The notes beneath the pieces are model-generated. The model searched no databases, had not been told where the DNA came from, and saw only the letters and a list, made by a program, of their open reading frames with translations. DNA of 64,000 bases from Bacillus stratosphericus (GTDB taxonomy: Bacteria > Bacillota > Bacilli > Bacillales > Bacillaceae): contig NZ_JAIVLB010000009.1 of NCBI RefSeq assembly GCF_020524495.1, forward strand, positions 37,744 to 101,743, in the 5' to 3' direction. Below are positions 48,924 to 57,992 of this stretch, one piece after another; positions within the stretch are counted from its first letter, which is position 1, and every line of letters starts with the position of its first letter. The translations under genes and the position numbers were made by a program.

Positions 48924-50909
48924 TCATCCTCCCGCTTTTAGCTCTAGCAATAGATCTCTTAATTCTGCTGCTTTTTCAAAATCAAGCGCTTTTGCTGCGT
49001 CTTTCATTTCCATCTCGACTTTTCCGATCACTTTTTCTCGTTCTTTTTTGCTCATTTTTGACAGCTTTGGTGCTGTTTTTGTTTCATATTCTTCCGATTC
49101 TTCATAAATTGTCGTTGCCTTAATGATATCTCGAATCTTCTTATGAATCGTTTGCGGAGTAATCCCAAATTTCTCGTTATAGGCTTCTTGCTGCTCTCGT
49201 CTTCGCTTCGTTTCTTGAATGGCAATATCCATTGATTTCGTCATATTGTCCGCATACATAATGACCCGGCCTTCTGCATTTCTCGCTGCACGGCCGATCG
49301 TCTGGATGAGAGATCTTTCAGAGCGTAAAAAGCCTTCTTTATCCGCATCTAAAATGGCCACGAGCGACACCTCTGGAATATCCAATCCTTCACGAAGAAG
49401 ATTGATTCCAACGAGTACATCAAATTTACCGAGACGTAAATCACGGATAATCTCAATCCGCTCAAGAGTCTTAATTTCTGAATGCAAATAATTGACCTTA
49501 ATCCCGATTTCTTTTAGGTAATTGGTGAGATCCTCAGACATTTTCTTTGTCAAAGTCGTCACAAGCACACGCTCATTTTTCTCAATACTCGCATGAATTT
49601 CTCCAATTAAGTCATCAATTTGTCCTTCGATCGGTCGAACTTCAATGATTGGATCAAGCAAACCAGTTGGGCGTATAATTTGTTCCACGACCTCTGGCGT
49701 TTTCTCAAGCTCATACGGTCCAGGCGTTGCGGATACATGCACAATATGTTTGATATGTTTTTCAAATTCATCAAAAGTGAGCGGTCTATTGTCAAGTGCT
49801 GATGGCAGACGGAATCCGTGATCAACCAACACTTGTTTTCTAGCTTGGTCACCGTTGTACATTGCGCGAATTTGCGGGATGGTGACGTGTGACTCATCGA
49901 CAACAACCATAAAATCATCTGGGAAATAATCAAGCAACGTGTAAGGTGTTGAACCAGGAGGACGTAACGTCAAATGTCTTGAATAGTTCTCGATTCCTGA
50001 ACAAAAGCCCATCTCTCTCATCATCTCAAGGTCATATCTTGTCCGTTGCTCAAGACGTTGCGCTTCTAGCAATTTTCCGTTTTCACGAAGCTTTTCAAGC
50101 TGTTCCTCAAGCTCTTGTTCAATATTGATAATCGCTTTTTCCATTTTTTCTTCTCTTGTGACGAAGTGAGATGCGGGGAAAATAGCGACATGCTCACGAT
50201 CACCGAGTATTTCTCCCGTCAGTGCATCCACTTCACGAATACGTTCAATTTCATCACCGAAAAACTCCACTCTGATACAATGCTCATCTCGTGAAGCAGG
50301 AAAAATTTCAACGACGTCACCTCGTACTCGAAAGGTTCCACGCTGAAAATCTATATCATTACGAGAATACTGAATATCCACAAGCTTACGCAGAAGCTGA
50401 TTGCGTTCAATTTCCATATTAGTGCGCAAAGACAGCACAAGCTCTCGGTATTCCTCTGGCGAACCCAAACCATAAATACAGGACACGCTGGCAATGATGA
50501 TGACATCTCTCCGCTCAAATAACGAGGATGTCGCGGAGTGTCTCAGCTTATCAATCTCGTCATTAATGCTGGCGTCCTTTTCAATAAATGTATCGGTTTG
50601 AGGAACATATGCCTCAGGCTGGTAATAATCATAGTAACTCACAAAATATTCGACAGCATTATCCGGAAAAAATGCCTTAAACTCGCTGTATAACTGACCG
50701 GCAAGTGTCTTGTTATGCGCAATGACAAGTGTCGGTTTGTTCACTTCTTTGATCAGGTTGGATACAGTAAAGGTCTTTCCCGTACCTGTTGCACCTAACA
50801 GCGTTTGATGCTGTTTCCCCTGATGGATTCCATCCACAAGCTTTTCAATCGCCTTAGGCTGATCTCCTCGGGGCTGATAGTTAGATACTAATTCAAAGCG
50901 GTCACTCAC
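48924..50909 (-). CDS. uvrB: Excinuclease ABC subunit B
   Basis: A 661-residue helicase-like protein. Walker [11 protein letters not shown], the damage-probing beta-hairpin region [15 protein letters not shown] box and motif [11 protein letters not shown] are all present. The C-terminal UVR domain (residues ~622-657) binds UvrC and UvrA. It loads on DNA with UvrA. A LexA box lies upstream. Confidence 0.97.
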   Translation of the reverse strand: MSDRFELVSNYQPRGDQPKAIEKLVDGIHQGKQHQTLLGATGTGKTFTVSNLIKEVNKPTLVIAHNKTLAGQLYSEFKAFFPDNAVEYFVSYYDYYQPEAYVPQTDTFIEKDASINDEIDKLRHSATSSLFERRDVIIIASVSCIYGLGSPEEYRELVLSLRTNMEIERNQLLRKLVDIQYSRNDIDFQRGTFRVRGDVVEIFPASRDEHCIRVEFFGDEIERIREVDALTGEILGDREHVAIFPASHFVTREEKMEKAIINIEQELEEQLEKLRENGKLLEAQRLEQRTRYDLEMMREMGFCSGIENYSRHLTLRPPGSTPYTLLDYFPDDFMVVVDESHVTIPQIRAMYNGDQARKQVLVDHGFRLPSALDNRPLTFDEFEKHIKHIVHVSATPGPYELEKTPEVVEQIIRPTGLLDPIIEVRPIEGQIDDLIGEIHASIEKNERVLVTTLTKKMSEDLTNYLKEIGIKVNYLHSEIKTLERIEIIRDLRLGKFDVLVGINLLREGLDIPEVSLVAILDADKEGFLRSERSLIQTIGRAARNAEGRVIMYADNMTKSMDIAIQETKRRREQQEAYNEKFGITPQTIHKKIRDIIKATTIYEESEEYETKTAPKLSKMSKKEREKVIGKVEMEMKDAAKALDFEKAAELRDLLLELKAGG

Positions 50910-50976
50910 ATCAAAGCCTCCGTTTCGTTACGAAATCTATCTAATAAATATATTATCATAAAAGTACACAAAAATA

Positions 50977-50990
50977 CGAACTAAAGTTCG
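50977..50990 (-). promoter_or_regulatory. LexA (SOS) box of uvrBA
   Basis: CGAACTAAAGTTCG is a perfect GAAC-N4-GTTC SOS box with both flanking bases conserved, 68 bases before uvrB. It overlaps the TTCGTA -35 of a promoter whose GATAAT -10 lies 17 bases further down. Confidence 0.85.
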
Positions 50991-51107
50991 TGTTTTTTAT
51001 TTCCAATACATTCATACCCTCTCTGCCTTGGCAAATAACCCTTTTAAGAAAACCTTCCTTTCAGTATGGAACATTTTAGAGGGAGATATTCGATTAGATG
51101 AAAGATC

Positions 51108-51148
51108 AAAAAAAAGAAAGCTGTGCTCACTAGAATCGTAAGCACAGC
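51108..51148 (-). terminator. csbA terminator
   Basis: On the minus strand GCTGTGCT and AGCACAGC pair around a 13-base loop, followed by TTTCTTTTTTTT. It separates csbA from the SOS-controlled uvrB. Confidence 0.8.
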
Positions 51149-51195
51149 ACGTGTTTGAAAAAAGTATACTTTTCGGCCTATCACAGATGATGACA

Positions 51196-51441
51196 TCAAT
51201 GATGTTTATCAGCCTTCTCTCTCTTTTCGATTTCTTTCTTAGCCATAAACAATGCCCCAGCCACTAAAGAAATAATATCTAATCCTACGATAAAGTAGGT
51301 TTCTGTATAGCCTTTCATATAAGAGGCAAATAAAAGCGCCGCTGTTAATGCAATGCCAACGTAATGATTATAGGTAACCTTTGAAAATAAAATAACAAGC
51401 AGGAAAGGAAAAACAAGTGCAAATATGGCTTTTGTAATCAC
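51196..51441 (-). CDS. csbA: CsbA, small membrane protein
   Basis: An 81-residue membrane protein of three hydrophobic segments, matching CsbA (putative general-stress membrane protein). GTG start behind GAGGGAGGG. In B. subtilis it is SigB-dependent; here I see a SigA-like promoter and no SigB box. It lies upstream of uvrB, as in B. subtilis. Confidence 0.85.
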   Translation of the reverse strand: MITKAIFALVFPFLLVILFSKVTYNHYVGIALTAALLFASYMKGYTETYFIVGLDIISLVAGALFMAKKEIEKREKADKHH

Positions 51442-51471
51442 AAAAACCCTCCCTCTACATGGTCTACCTTG

Positions 51472-51500
51472 ATTATAGTAAAGATTGGCAAAATGAACAA
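51472..51500 (-). promoter_or_regulatory. SigA-type promoter of csbA
   Basis: On the minus strand TTGTTC (51495-51500), 17 bases, and TATAAT (51472-51477), about 30 bases before csbA. I found no GTTTAA/GGGTAT SigB pair nearby. Confidence 0.6.
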
Positions 51501-51810
51501 TTCACAGTTTTCGATTTCACTTTTTTTCTTCATCCATGATGAGAACTTCCCCTTTAAAACGATAGGTCTTTAGGTTCCTCTCATGAAAATGTGTGTGCAT
51601 GTCTCAATAAAGTCTTCTTACTGAGTTAAAACGAGTTGGAAGTCTTGCTCTAGATGTTGGTTTAATAATAAATCCACATGGGAATGGCAGGCCGTGATTG
51701 TTTAATTTGATCCATTCACGCCTTTTGCTCCTGCAAGTGATACGGTTATTCAGCCGCATGAAATAAAACTGAATACATGGAAATGCCCCCTTATCCAAAT
51801 AACCAATGGT

Positions 51811-52400
51811 TTGTTTGTCTATCTATTTTATAAAATGATAGTGGGCACTATCATTTTAAACATAGGGTTTATTAGATGTATTGATTTTGGAGCTTTACTT
51901 GGACCTTTTATTGACTCGATCATCATTCAGAGGTTTGACTGGCATTCCATTTTCCTAGTGAAGAATATCCCATTTTTGTTCCTAACACTTATGACAGGCG
52001 TTTTACTCATTAGCAGACACGTTTACAAGCAAATGTAGATATCATCATTGTACTTTACTTAACCATCGGGATCGCCCCACTCATTCTGTTCACAAACAGC
52101 CAAGTATGGTTTTCTGGCATTGATCGTCACTCCTTTATTCTTCATACATGTATGAAAAATAAAGAATCCGATCATATACTTATCAACACTATTTAAAATT
52201 AGTCCTTTGACAAATGCCAATCTTTCTATCATGCTATGCCATTTTGTCATGTATACCATTCTTCACATTATGCCTCTTTTCTCATTCACAAAGCGGTATC
52301 ATTCTTTCTACCTTTTCACTCTGCATGTCGATTAGTGGTTTGCTCGGGGCAAAGCTCCATCCGATCAAAGGCGCAAGCACATGATCCGATTTTCGCTTCT
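51811..52400 (+). pseudogene. DHA2-family MFS efflux transporter, decayed
   Basis: A 75-codon frame reads IILNIGFIRCIDFGALLGPF and FDWHSIFLVKNIPFLFLTLM, the helix 5-6 region of EmrB/QacA/LmrB-type 14-helix drug transporters (motif G..LGP, then W.SIFLVN.P). It stops at 52038. Beyond it, other frames give short stretches such as GIAPLILFTNS and MSISGLLGAKLHP with many stops, which fit later helices of the same family. The N-terminal part is also missing. B. subtilis has the MFS gene yvkA in this neighbourhood, so it may be its relic. The rest of 51500-52660 shows no intact gene. Confidence 0.55.
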
Positions 52401-52664
52401 CTCCCTTATATTTAGGGCGGGGAAGCTTTAATTATTTTGATTACAGTAAGCTATGAAGGTCACTTTAATCAAACCATAAAATTCATCTTTTAAAGATGAA
52501 AAAATGTCATATGAGTATTCGAAAAAGAGATTTTAGCTACAAATCTCCCCCACTTCTCTACCTAAAATCTTTTTTTCATTTCTTCCAGCATAAATAACTT
52601 CGATTTTTTTTCACAATTTTTGTGGTATGCTTTTTGAAAATAGAGGACGTAAAGGAGCGAAAGG

Positions 52665-53648
52665 ATGGAACGTGTAAAATATTTTTTGGTCTGTTTGATA
52701 GTGCTACTGTTTTTCCTGTCAGGCTGCGGTAAAGAACAGCAATTTACGCCACCTGGCAGCTCTCAATCGATCGCTGTGATCTCTCAATTAAAAAAAGCAT
52801 CCTTTTCAATTGTTGATTTACAAAAGAAGAAAATTGTTTCTTCAGTTGATTTAAAACACCCACTCACTGATCTTATTCAAATTAACAAAGACGTCATTAT
52901 TGCAACAAGTAAAGAAGGGAAGTCTCTCATTGAAATCAACTTAAAAAAGGGAACAGCAACAGATTATATGGATGTGAATAAAGGGCTGACTACACTTACA
53001 TATGATACTGCCTCTAACACCTTATTTGTAGCAGATTCGGAGAAGAATGTCGTTTATTTTATTGATACACAGCGTAAAAAAATAAAAGCGACCGTGAAGA
53101 CCGACAAATTACCCTCTTCCATGACGCTATCTTCTTCAGGAACTTTGTTTGTTTTAAATGCAGAAAGTCATACAGTTTCAGTCATAGATATTGAAAAAGA
53201 AGAAAATATTCGTACGATTTCTGTGCTAGAACGGCCTTCTGGTATTCATTTTGATGGGCAGTCCATTTGGATCGGTGGACACGGAAAACCTGGCAGCTTA
53301 AATAAAAGCATTTTTGCTTATGATGCTAAAACTGGTAAACAGCAACGTGAAATCAAACTAGGCGTCATGCCGGTTGCATTTTTTTCTGAGAGAAATTCCT
53401 CTACTTTATATGTTCTATGTCATGGAGACCATACGCTCTACAAAGTAGATACCAAGACGGATAAGCAGCTCGCTTCTGTTGAAACTGGTCAAAATCCGAA
53501 TTATATCGCCGCCGATACCTCATCCATATATGTGAGTAACTTAGATGACAATTCAGTATCCGTTATAGACAAACATACATTCATGATGAAAAACCGACTG
53601 AATGTCCCCTATGGGCCATATGCTATCATGTTGGAGGAAAAGAAATGA
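52665..53648 (+). CDS. YncE-like beta-propeller lipoprotein
   Basis: A 327-residue lipoprotein: signal peptide VCLIVLLFFLSGC with lipobox LSGC and Cys near residue 21. The body consists of seven-bladed propeller repeats recognisable by their blades: FSIVDLQKKKIVSSVDL, VYFIDTQRKKIKATVKT, VSVIDIEKEENIRTISV, LYKVDTKTDKQLASVET and VSVIDKHTFM. YncE-like proteins are often binding or scaffold proteins. It overlaps the response regulator gene by 4 bases (ATGA), so it is the first gene of a three-gene operon. It is not a gene I can place in B. subtilis. A role as ligand sensor for the kinase is inferred. Confidence 0.83.
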   Translation: MERVKYFLVCLIVLLFFLSGCGKEQQFTPPGSSQSIAVISQLKKASFSIVDLQKKKIVSSVDLKHPLTDLIQINKDVIIATSKEGKSLIEINLKKGTATDYMDVNKGLTTLTYDTASNTLFVADSEKNVVYFIDTQRKKIKATVKTDKLPSSMTLSSSGTLFVLNAESHTVSVIDIEKEENIRTISVLERPSGIHFDGQSIWIGGHGKPGSLNKSIFAYDAKTGKQQREIKLGVMPVAFFSERNSSTLYVLCHGDHTLYKVDTKTDKQLASVETGQNPNYIAADTSSIYVSNLDDNSVSVIDKHTFMMKNRLNVPYGPYAIMLEEKK

Positions 53649-54331
53649 AAGATCAGATGCATATTTTAATAGTAGACGATGAGTTAGATATGATTGAGTT
53701 AATTGGCACCTTTTTGCAGAAACAGGGCTTTCACATTACCACTGCAAATAATGGAATGGATGCCTTACGTCAACTCGAAAAGGAACCCATTGACCTTGTT
53801 GTATTGGATATCATGATGCCTGACATGGATGGGTTTGAAGTCTGCCAGCACATTCGACAAACATCCCAAATTCCTATTTTGTTCTTAACAGCTAGAAGTT
53901 ATGAGGAAGATCGAATTAGAGGGCTTGAAATTGGAGCAGATGACTACATTATGAAGCCTTTTAGCTTGCGTGAGCTTGCAGCAAGAATTGAAACGACCTT
54001 AAGAAGAATTAGAGGTCTTTCGCTAAAGCGCAGCCGAATGCTTATCGGTGACATGGAGATAGATCAAGACGGAAGACAAGTTTATCTCCATCAAGAGCCT
54101 GTTAATTTAACAAGAAGAGAATATGATTTACTCATGTTTCTTCTGTTCAATCAACGCCAAGTGTTTTCCCGTGAACAGCTCTATCAAAAATTGTGGGAAT
54201 CCCACTCCCCCATTGGCTCTTTGAGAACAGTCGATACACATATTAAAACACTACGACTAAAATTAAAGGGAGCGGAACGACATATTAAGACCGTTTGGGG
54301 TGTCGGCTATAAGTTTGAGGAGGAAGAATGA
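53645..54331 (+). CDS. OmpR/PhoB-family response regulator
   Basis: A 228-residue regulator. The receiver domain (residues 5-118) has the acidic pair in LIVDDELDM, the phospho-acceptor Asp in VVLDIMMPDMDG, Thr in FLTARS and Lys in IMKPFS. The C-terminal winged helix (residues ~130-228) shows LTRREYDLLMFL and VDTHIKTLRLKLK. Overlaps the preceding lipoprotein and following kinase genes by 4 bases each. Partner is the adjacent kinase. I do not recognise a specific B. subtilis orthologue. Confidence 0.92.
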   Translation: MKDQMHILIVDDELDMIELIGTFLQKQGFHITTANNGMDALRQLEKEPIDLVVLDIMMPDMDGFEVCQHIRQTSQIPILFLTARSYEEDRIRGLEIGADDYIMKPFSLRELAARIETTLRRIRGLSLKRSRMLIGDMEIDQDGRQVYLHQEPVNLTRREYDLLMFLLFNQRQVFSREQLYQKLWESHSPIGSLRTVDTHIKTLRLKLKGAERHIKTVWGVGYKFEEEE

Positions 54332-55743
54332 AGCCTTTATCCATTAAAAAGAAAGTACTCTTTTTAATCCTTGCTGTGATCGGAATAGTTGCAGCCTCAG
54401 CTCTTGCACTGACCTATTACTTATACGAGCATTTATATATTGATAAACAGATCGACTCTTTAAGTTTACAAGGAAAAAAGTTAGCAGAAATCTATCATAA
54501 ACACGGTAAAGACACGTTTTTTACAGATAGAATGAAATGGGCAAATGAGTCAAGTCAAGCGAACATTATTTTTACAGATGACCCAATGGAGCTTTCAAGT
54601 GGTATTCCTTTTGATACGAACACAAACGATAACCTCATCACCTTCAAGGAACGCCAAAAGCTACTCCAAGGGAAAACAGTCGTGTTAATTAGGGAGCACC
54701 CGCAGTTTCATCAGGATATTCTCGGTATTGCCATCCCTGTTTTCTCAAACAAAGAAGATCTGTCGGGGACGATTTTTCTTTCTATGCCTTTATCTGATGT
54801 TTATGAACCGTTTGCCCAAATTAGGCTCACACTTATCCTATTCATTTTATGTATCCTGCTGCTGATTTTCTTTATCGGTTATAAAAGCTCCAATAAAATC
54901 GTGAGGACGATTAATAAAATGAAAGAAATTGCAATGGAAATGGAATCTGGTGATTTTTCAAAACGCATGGCTGTGACCAAAAAAGGGGATGAATTAAATC
55001 AACTTAGTCGTTCCTTTAATAAGCTTTCTTCTACCCTAGAAAAGGTTGAACAGCACCGCAGGGAGTTTCTTGCTAACGTCTCTCACGAACTTAGGACTCC
55101 TTTAAGTTATATGAAAGGATATGCAGAAGGCATAGAAGAGGGCATCATTGATCAAAAGAAAGGAATGCAAATCATCCAAGATGAGGCCACACGTTTAAGC
55201 CGGCTTGTTCACGATCTTTTAGACCTTGCACAGCTAGAGGGTGATTCTTATCCACTGTCATCGGATCCAATCGTCTTTGCCCAGCTCATCCATGATGTTT
55301 TAGATCAAGTAGCATTCATCGCCAGTCAAAAAGGAATTTCTCTCAAACGGAATCTTGAAGAGGATTGTATTATTTATGGTGATAGCGATCGGCTTCAACA
55401 AGTGGTTCGTAATTTGCTAGACAATGCCATTCACTACACTCCATCTGGGAAATCGATTTCGATTGAATTACATGTTCATCAAAACACTTCTGAATTGAGA
55501 GTAACAGATGAGGGCAAAGGGATACCAAAAGAAGATCTTCCGCATGTATCTGAGCGATTTTATCGAGTAAATAAGGCACGAACGAGAAAAGATGGTGGCT
55601 CTGGACTTGGACTAGCCATTGTCTATCAAATTATAAAAAAACATCATGGCACCTTTGATGTTCAATCTGATCCTGGACTAGGTACGACGGCCATTATTCA
55701 ACTGCCAAACGCTTCATTCAGCGAAAGTTTGCCAACTGAATAG
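54328..55743 (+). CDS. Sensor histidine kinase
   Basis: A 471-residue membrane kinase. It has transmembrane segments at residues ~9-29 and ~168-186 with an extracellular sensor domain of about 135 residues between them, then HAMP (IVRTINKMKEIAMEMESGDFS), HisKA with the phosphorylated His in FLANVSHELRTPLSYM, and HATPase_c with N-box LLDNAIHYTP, G1 DEGKGIPKEDL, F-box RFYR and G2 GGSGLGLAIV. Translation is coupled to the response regulator. Sensed signal unknown; the operon's lipoprotein may present it. A terminator follows at 55802. Confidence 0.92.
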   Translation: MKPLSIKKKVLFLILAVIGIVAASALALTYYLYEHLYIDKQIDSLSLQGKKLAEIYHKHGKDTFFTDRMKWANESSQANIIFTDDPMELSSGIPFDTNTNDNLITFKERQKLLQGKTVVLIREHPQFHQDILGIAIPVFSNKEDLSGTIFLSMPLSDVYEPFAQIRLTLILFILCILLLIFFIGYKSSNKIVRTINKMKEIAMEMESGDFSKRMAVTKKGDELNQLSRSFNKLSSTLEKVEQHRREFLANVSHELRTPLSYMKGYAEGIEEGIIDQKKGMQIIQDEATRLSRLVHDLLDLAQLEGDSYPLSSDPIVFAQLIHDVLDQVAFIASQKGISLKRNLEEDCIIYGDSDRLQQVVRNLLDNAIHYTPSGKSISIELHVHQNTSELRVTDEGKGIPKEDLPHVSERFYRVNKARTRKDGGSGLGLAIVYQIIKKHHGTFDVQSDPGLGTTAIIQLPNASFSESLPTE

Positions 55744-55801
55744 CAGTCTTTTCATAAAATCTTTTCCGAACCTCACTATTCCCTAGCATATGTCTATGCT
55801 T

Positions 55802-55834
55802 AAAACAGCTCTTTTTAACAAGGGCTGTTTTTAT
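55802..55834 (+). terminator. Terminator of the lipoprotein-TCS operon
   Basis: AAAACAGC(T)CTT and AAG(G)GCTGTTTT pair around TTTAAC, followed by a T-run. Confidence 0.75.
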
Positions 55835-55879
55835 TTCCCTGAAAAATTTTCATATTGATCATATCTTCCATCTTAAACA

Positions 55880-56020
55880 TTTAACACATTTGGAAAGAAG
55901 ATACGGTGGTTGGAGCATTCACTAACTTCTCTTGGAGATACATTAAAGCCCATCATCTTCGCCATGCGTGAATGGGGGCGAGTAATATGGAAAAAACACG
56001 TACAAAAGAAAAAAGCTGCC
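55880..56020 (+). pseudogene. HxlR-type regulator C-terminal fragment
   Basis: The plus strand reads LEHSLTSLGDTLKPIIFAMR then EWGRVIWKK. The VEYSLT..G..L.PI..AM..WG pattern is the characteristic wing and C-terminal helix of HxlR-family winged-helix regulators. The DNA-binding N-terminus is absent upstream (stops in all frames), and the 3' end runs into the minJ terminator. So it is a stub left by deletion. Confidence 0.6.
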
Positions 56021-56040
56021 ATCTCTAGCAGCTTTTTTAA
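56008..56040 (-). terminator. minJ terminator
   Basis: On the minus strand AAAAAAGCTGC and GCAGCTTTTTTC pair around TAGAGATG. It starts within the minJ stop codon. Confidence 0.82.
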
Positions 56041-57224
56041 GATGAAATCGCCGTTTGTTCTTGCTGTGGATCATCCTTCACAAACAGAATACCAAGCTGA
56101 TGATGCTCCCCTTCGTAAGAAGCGCGTTTCTCAAATCTTGTTTGACCATTTAAGCCAATGATTTCAAGCTTTGTCAAAGCACGGTTGGTTTGTAGTGCTT
56201 CATAAAATTCTGAAACGGTTTTAACCTCAATTCCATTCACCTTTGTAATAATTTCTCCGATTTCAAGCTTCAAATCGGCTGCGGGTGTATTTGGAATAAT
56301 GCCAAGCACCATAAGCCCTTGATCCCGCTTAGAGAAGAAGAACGGCGCAGCATTGTCATTGACCCTCTGCTTCCATGAAAGGAAGGCTCTTCCGACAATC
56401 GCAATCACGACAGCTCCTAAGGCAATTGGCTCAAACCAAATACTTGCAGCACCTAGTAACGCAACAGCGAGTCCAAGCATGAGAATGCGACGTGCCGTAA
56501 TTTGAATACTGACAATGGGCAGTGACCCTTGAATCCGCTGGCCAAAGCCGATGATATATGGAATACAAATAAATGAAAAGCTTTGATCGTGCACTTGAAG
56601 CACTGGCCACCATGGCAGAAAAGATGTAAATTCACCTGCCGGCATTAGTAAAACAAGCGGTAAAAGCCACAGATGGTTTGCCCGCTGCTGGCCAATTAAA
56701 AGTCCTCTCGCACTCATCACCATTGCAGGCGATGTACGTAAATGCGCCGTTCGATATACTAGAATTCCTTCGGTCATTAATAGAAGCCCTAACAGGATGA
56801 CAACGGCTGAAGCATTCATCATTGAGAGCTGCGGCAGCCAAGAATGACTCACTTGAAAATACATCAGTCCAAATGCCGCAATAAAACTGAAACCGAGTGT
56901 GTATGCAGACGAAAGCGCACTCGCCTTAAAGAATAAAGAGAAAACGATGGTCATCGCTGTAATCAGCACGATGAATCCAGGTGGGAGGGCAATCCCTAAG
57001 CCTACTGAAATGACGGATAGACATATTCCTAGAATCCATCCCTTTGAATATGTAAATTTTAGTTCATCGTAGACATCTTCTATTCTTGTTTGAAACGCTT
57101 TTCTCTCCCGCTTTACGCGGATGTAGCCATACAATAGACTGATTAATATCATGAAATAAAAAAGAGGATGGATTAAAAACAGACTGACCGCTTTTAATCC
57201 GGCTCCCATCCACTCCGAGCTCAT
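56037..57224 (-). CDS. minJ: MinJ, polar/septal topological factor
   Basis: A 395-residue membrane protein with about eight hydrophobic segments (residues ~10-290) and a C-terminal cytoplasmic PDZ domain (residues ~305-385: GLMVLGIIPNTPAADLKLE, then EIITKVNGIEVKTV). MinJ links DivIVA to MinD and so keeps division at midcell; in B. subtilis it also affects swarming. It lies next to swrA, as in B. subtilis. Start ATG after GGTG is modest, and other starts are not better supported. Confidence 0.9.
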   Translation of the reverse strand: MSSEWMGAGLKAVSLFLIHPLFYFMILISLLYGYIRVKRERKAFQTRIEDVYDELKFTYSKGWILGICLSVISVGLGIALPPGFIVLITAMTIVFSLFFKASALSSAYTLGFSFIAAFGLMYFQVSHSWLPQLSMMNASAVVILLGLLLMTEGILVYRTAHLRTSPAMVMSARGLLIGQQRANHLWLLPLVLLMPAGEFTSFLPWWPVLQVHDQSFSFICIPYIIGFGQRIQGSLPIVSIQITARRILMLGLAVALLGAASIWFEPIALGAVVIAIVGRAFLSWKQRVNDNAAPFFFSKRDQGLMVLGIIPNTPAADLKLEIGEIITKVNGIEVKTVSEFYEALQTNRALTKLEIIGLNGQTRFEKRASYEGEHHQLGILFVKDDPQQEQTAISS

Positions 57225-57292
57225 TAACGTTCACCGCCCACGTCAAGCATTTTCTCTTATTCTATCAAATAAATCGATGCTTGACATCAGGT

Positions 57293-57646
57293 TTATTTCT
57301 CCTGATTCATCCAAAGTGTGACATTCGACAGTGAAAAATCTTTTAAATAGTGATTGACATCTACATCTAGTATGCCGCCGAGAAGCTGCATGGATCTCTT
57401 GATGTCGGTTAAGTTTATACCAAGTCTCTTATGATTATCCATTAAATAATTGAAGTATATCTCAGCACAGTCTTCATCAATTTCGTCGACTGATTCTACC
57501 GTTGTGTAATTCACCAAATACCTGCTTAACAGCATGAGCAGACTTAATGCCTTTGTAGCAGAAAATGTCACACCTTTCGTACGACTCTTAAGCTCCTCTA
57601 CCAACTCGTAATATTTTTTCTCTCTCACAATACTTGCCCTTTTCAA
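57293..57646 (-). CDS. swrA: Swarming motility protein SwrA (intact)
   Basis: A full-length 117-residue SwrA: MKRASIVREKKYYELV, FSATKALSLLMLLSRYLVNY, KRLGINLTDIKRSM and NVTLWM agree with the functional B. subtilis form. SwrA acts with DegU to activate the flagellar fla/che operon. In B. subtilis a poly-A tract near the start mutates by slippage and is frameshifted in strain 168; here that place (AGAGAAAAAATATTAC, minus strand) has only six A's, in frame. Start TTG with GGGGG seven bases upstream. Confidence 0.93.
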   Translation of the reverse strand: MKRASIVREKKYYELVEELKSRTKGVTFSATKALSLLMLLSRYLVNYTTVESVDEIDEDCAEIYFNYLMDNHKRLGINLTDIKRSMQLLGGILDVDVNHYLKDFSLSNVTLWMNQEK

Positions 57647-57759
57647 TTGTGTACCCCCATTTACTAGTTCTTTTAAGAAAAGCGCAAACCTCGGTACAGC
57701 TTAATGCTCAAGCTGAATATCCGCAAAAAATAAAATATTAAAATGAGTGTCTACTTTTA

Positions 57760-57788
57760 ATTGTAAGAATTATTTATGTAACATACAA
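57760..57788 (-). promoter_or_regulatory. Promoter region of swrA
   Basis: On the minus strand TTGTAT (57783-57788), 17 bases, and TACAAT (57760-57765) form a SigA promoter about 110 bases before swrA. Closer in, GCGGATAT (57716-57723) is one base from the SigD -10, but no good -35 matches it. No gene is visible in 57647-57989. Confidence 0.5.
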
Positions 57789-57964
57789 CTTTCAAAAGTT
57801 TCATTTTCATGACATGTTTAAATCAACAGAAAGTCTCTTATATAAATATGTTATCGGGTAAATTCGAAAGAATGTTATGTTTTTTGTAAAATAAATGAAT
57901 ATATTTCTCGATATAATTTATTTTTAAGAATAAATTATTACATGTTCGTGACACTTATGAACCG

Positions 57965-57992
57965 AAAAAAGAGGCAATTATTCGCCTCTTTA
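57965..57992 (-). terminator. ctpB terminator
   Basis: On the minus strand AAGAGGC and GCCTCTT pair around GAATAATT, followed by TTTTCGG; it begins at the ctpB stop codon. Confidence 0.82.

Noticed and set aside
51604..51798. 64-codon minus-strand frame beside the MFS remnant
   Set aside because: No recognisable family, no good ribosome site, and it lies in a decayed region.
56431..56841. Short Ser/Cys-rich frames inside minJ
   Set aside because: Shadows of the minJ membrane segments in other frames.
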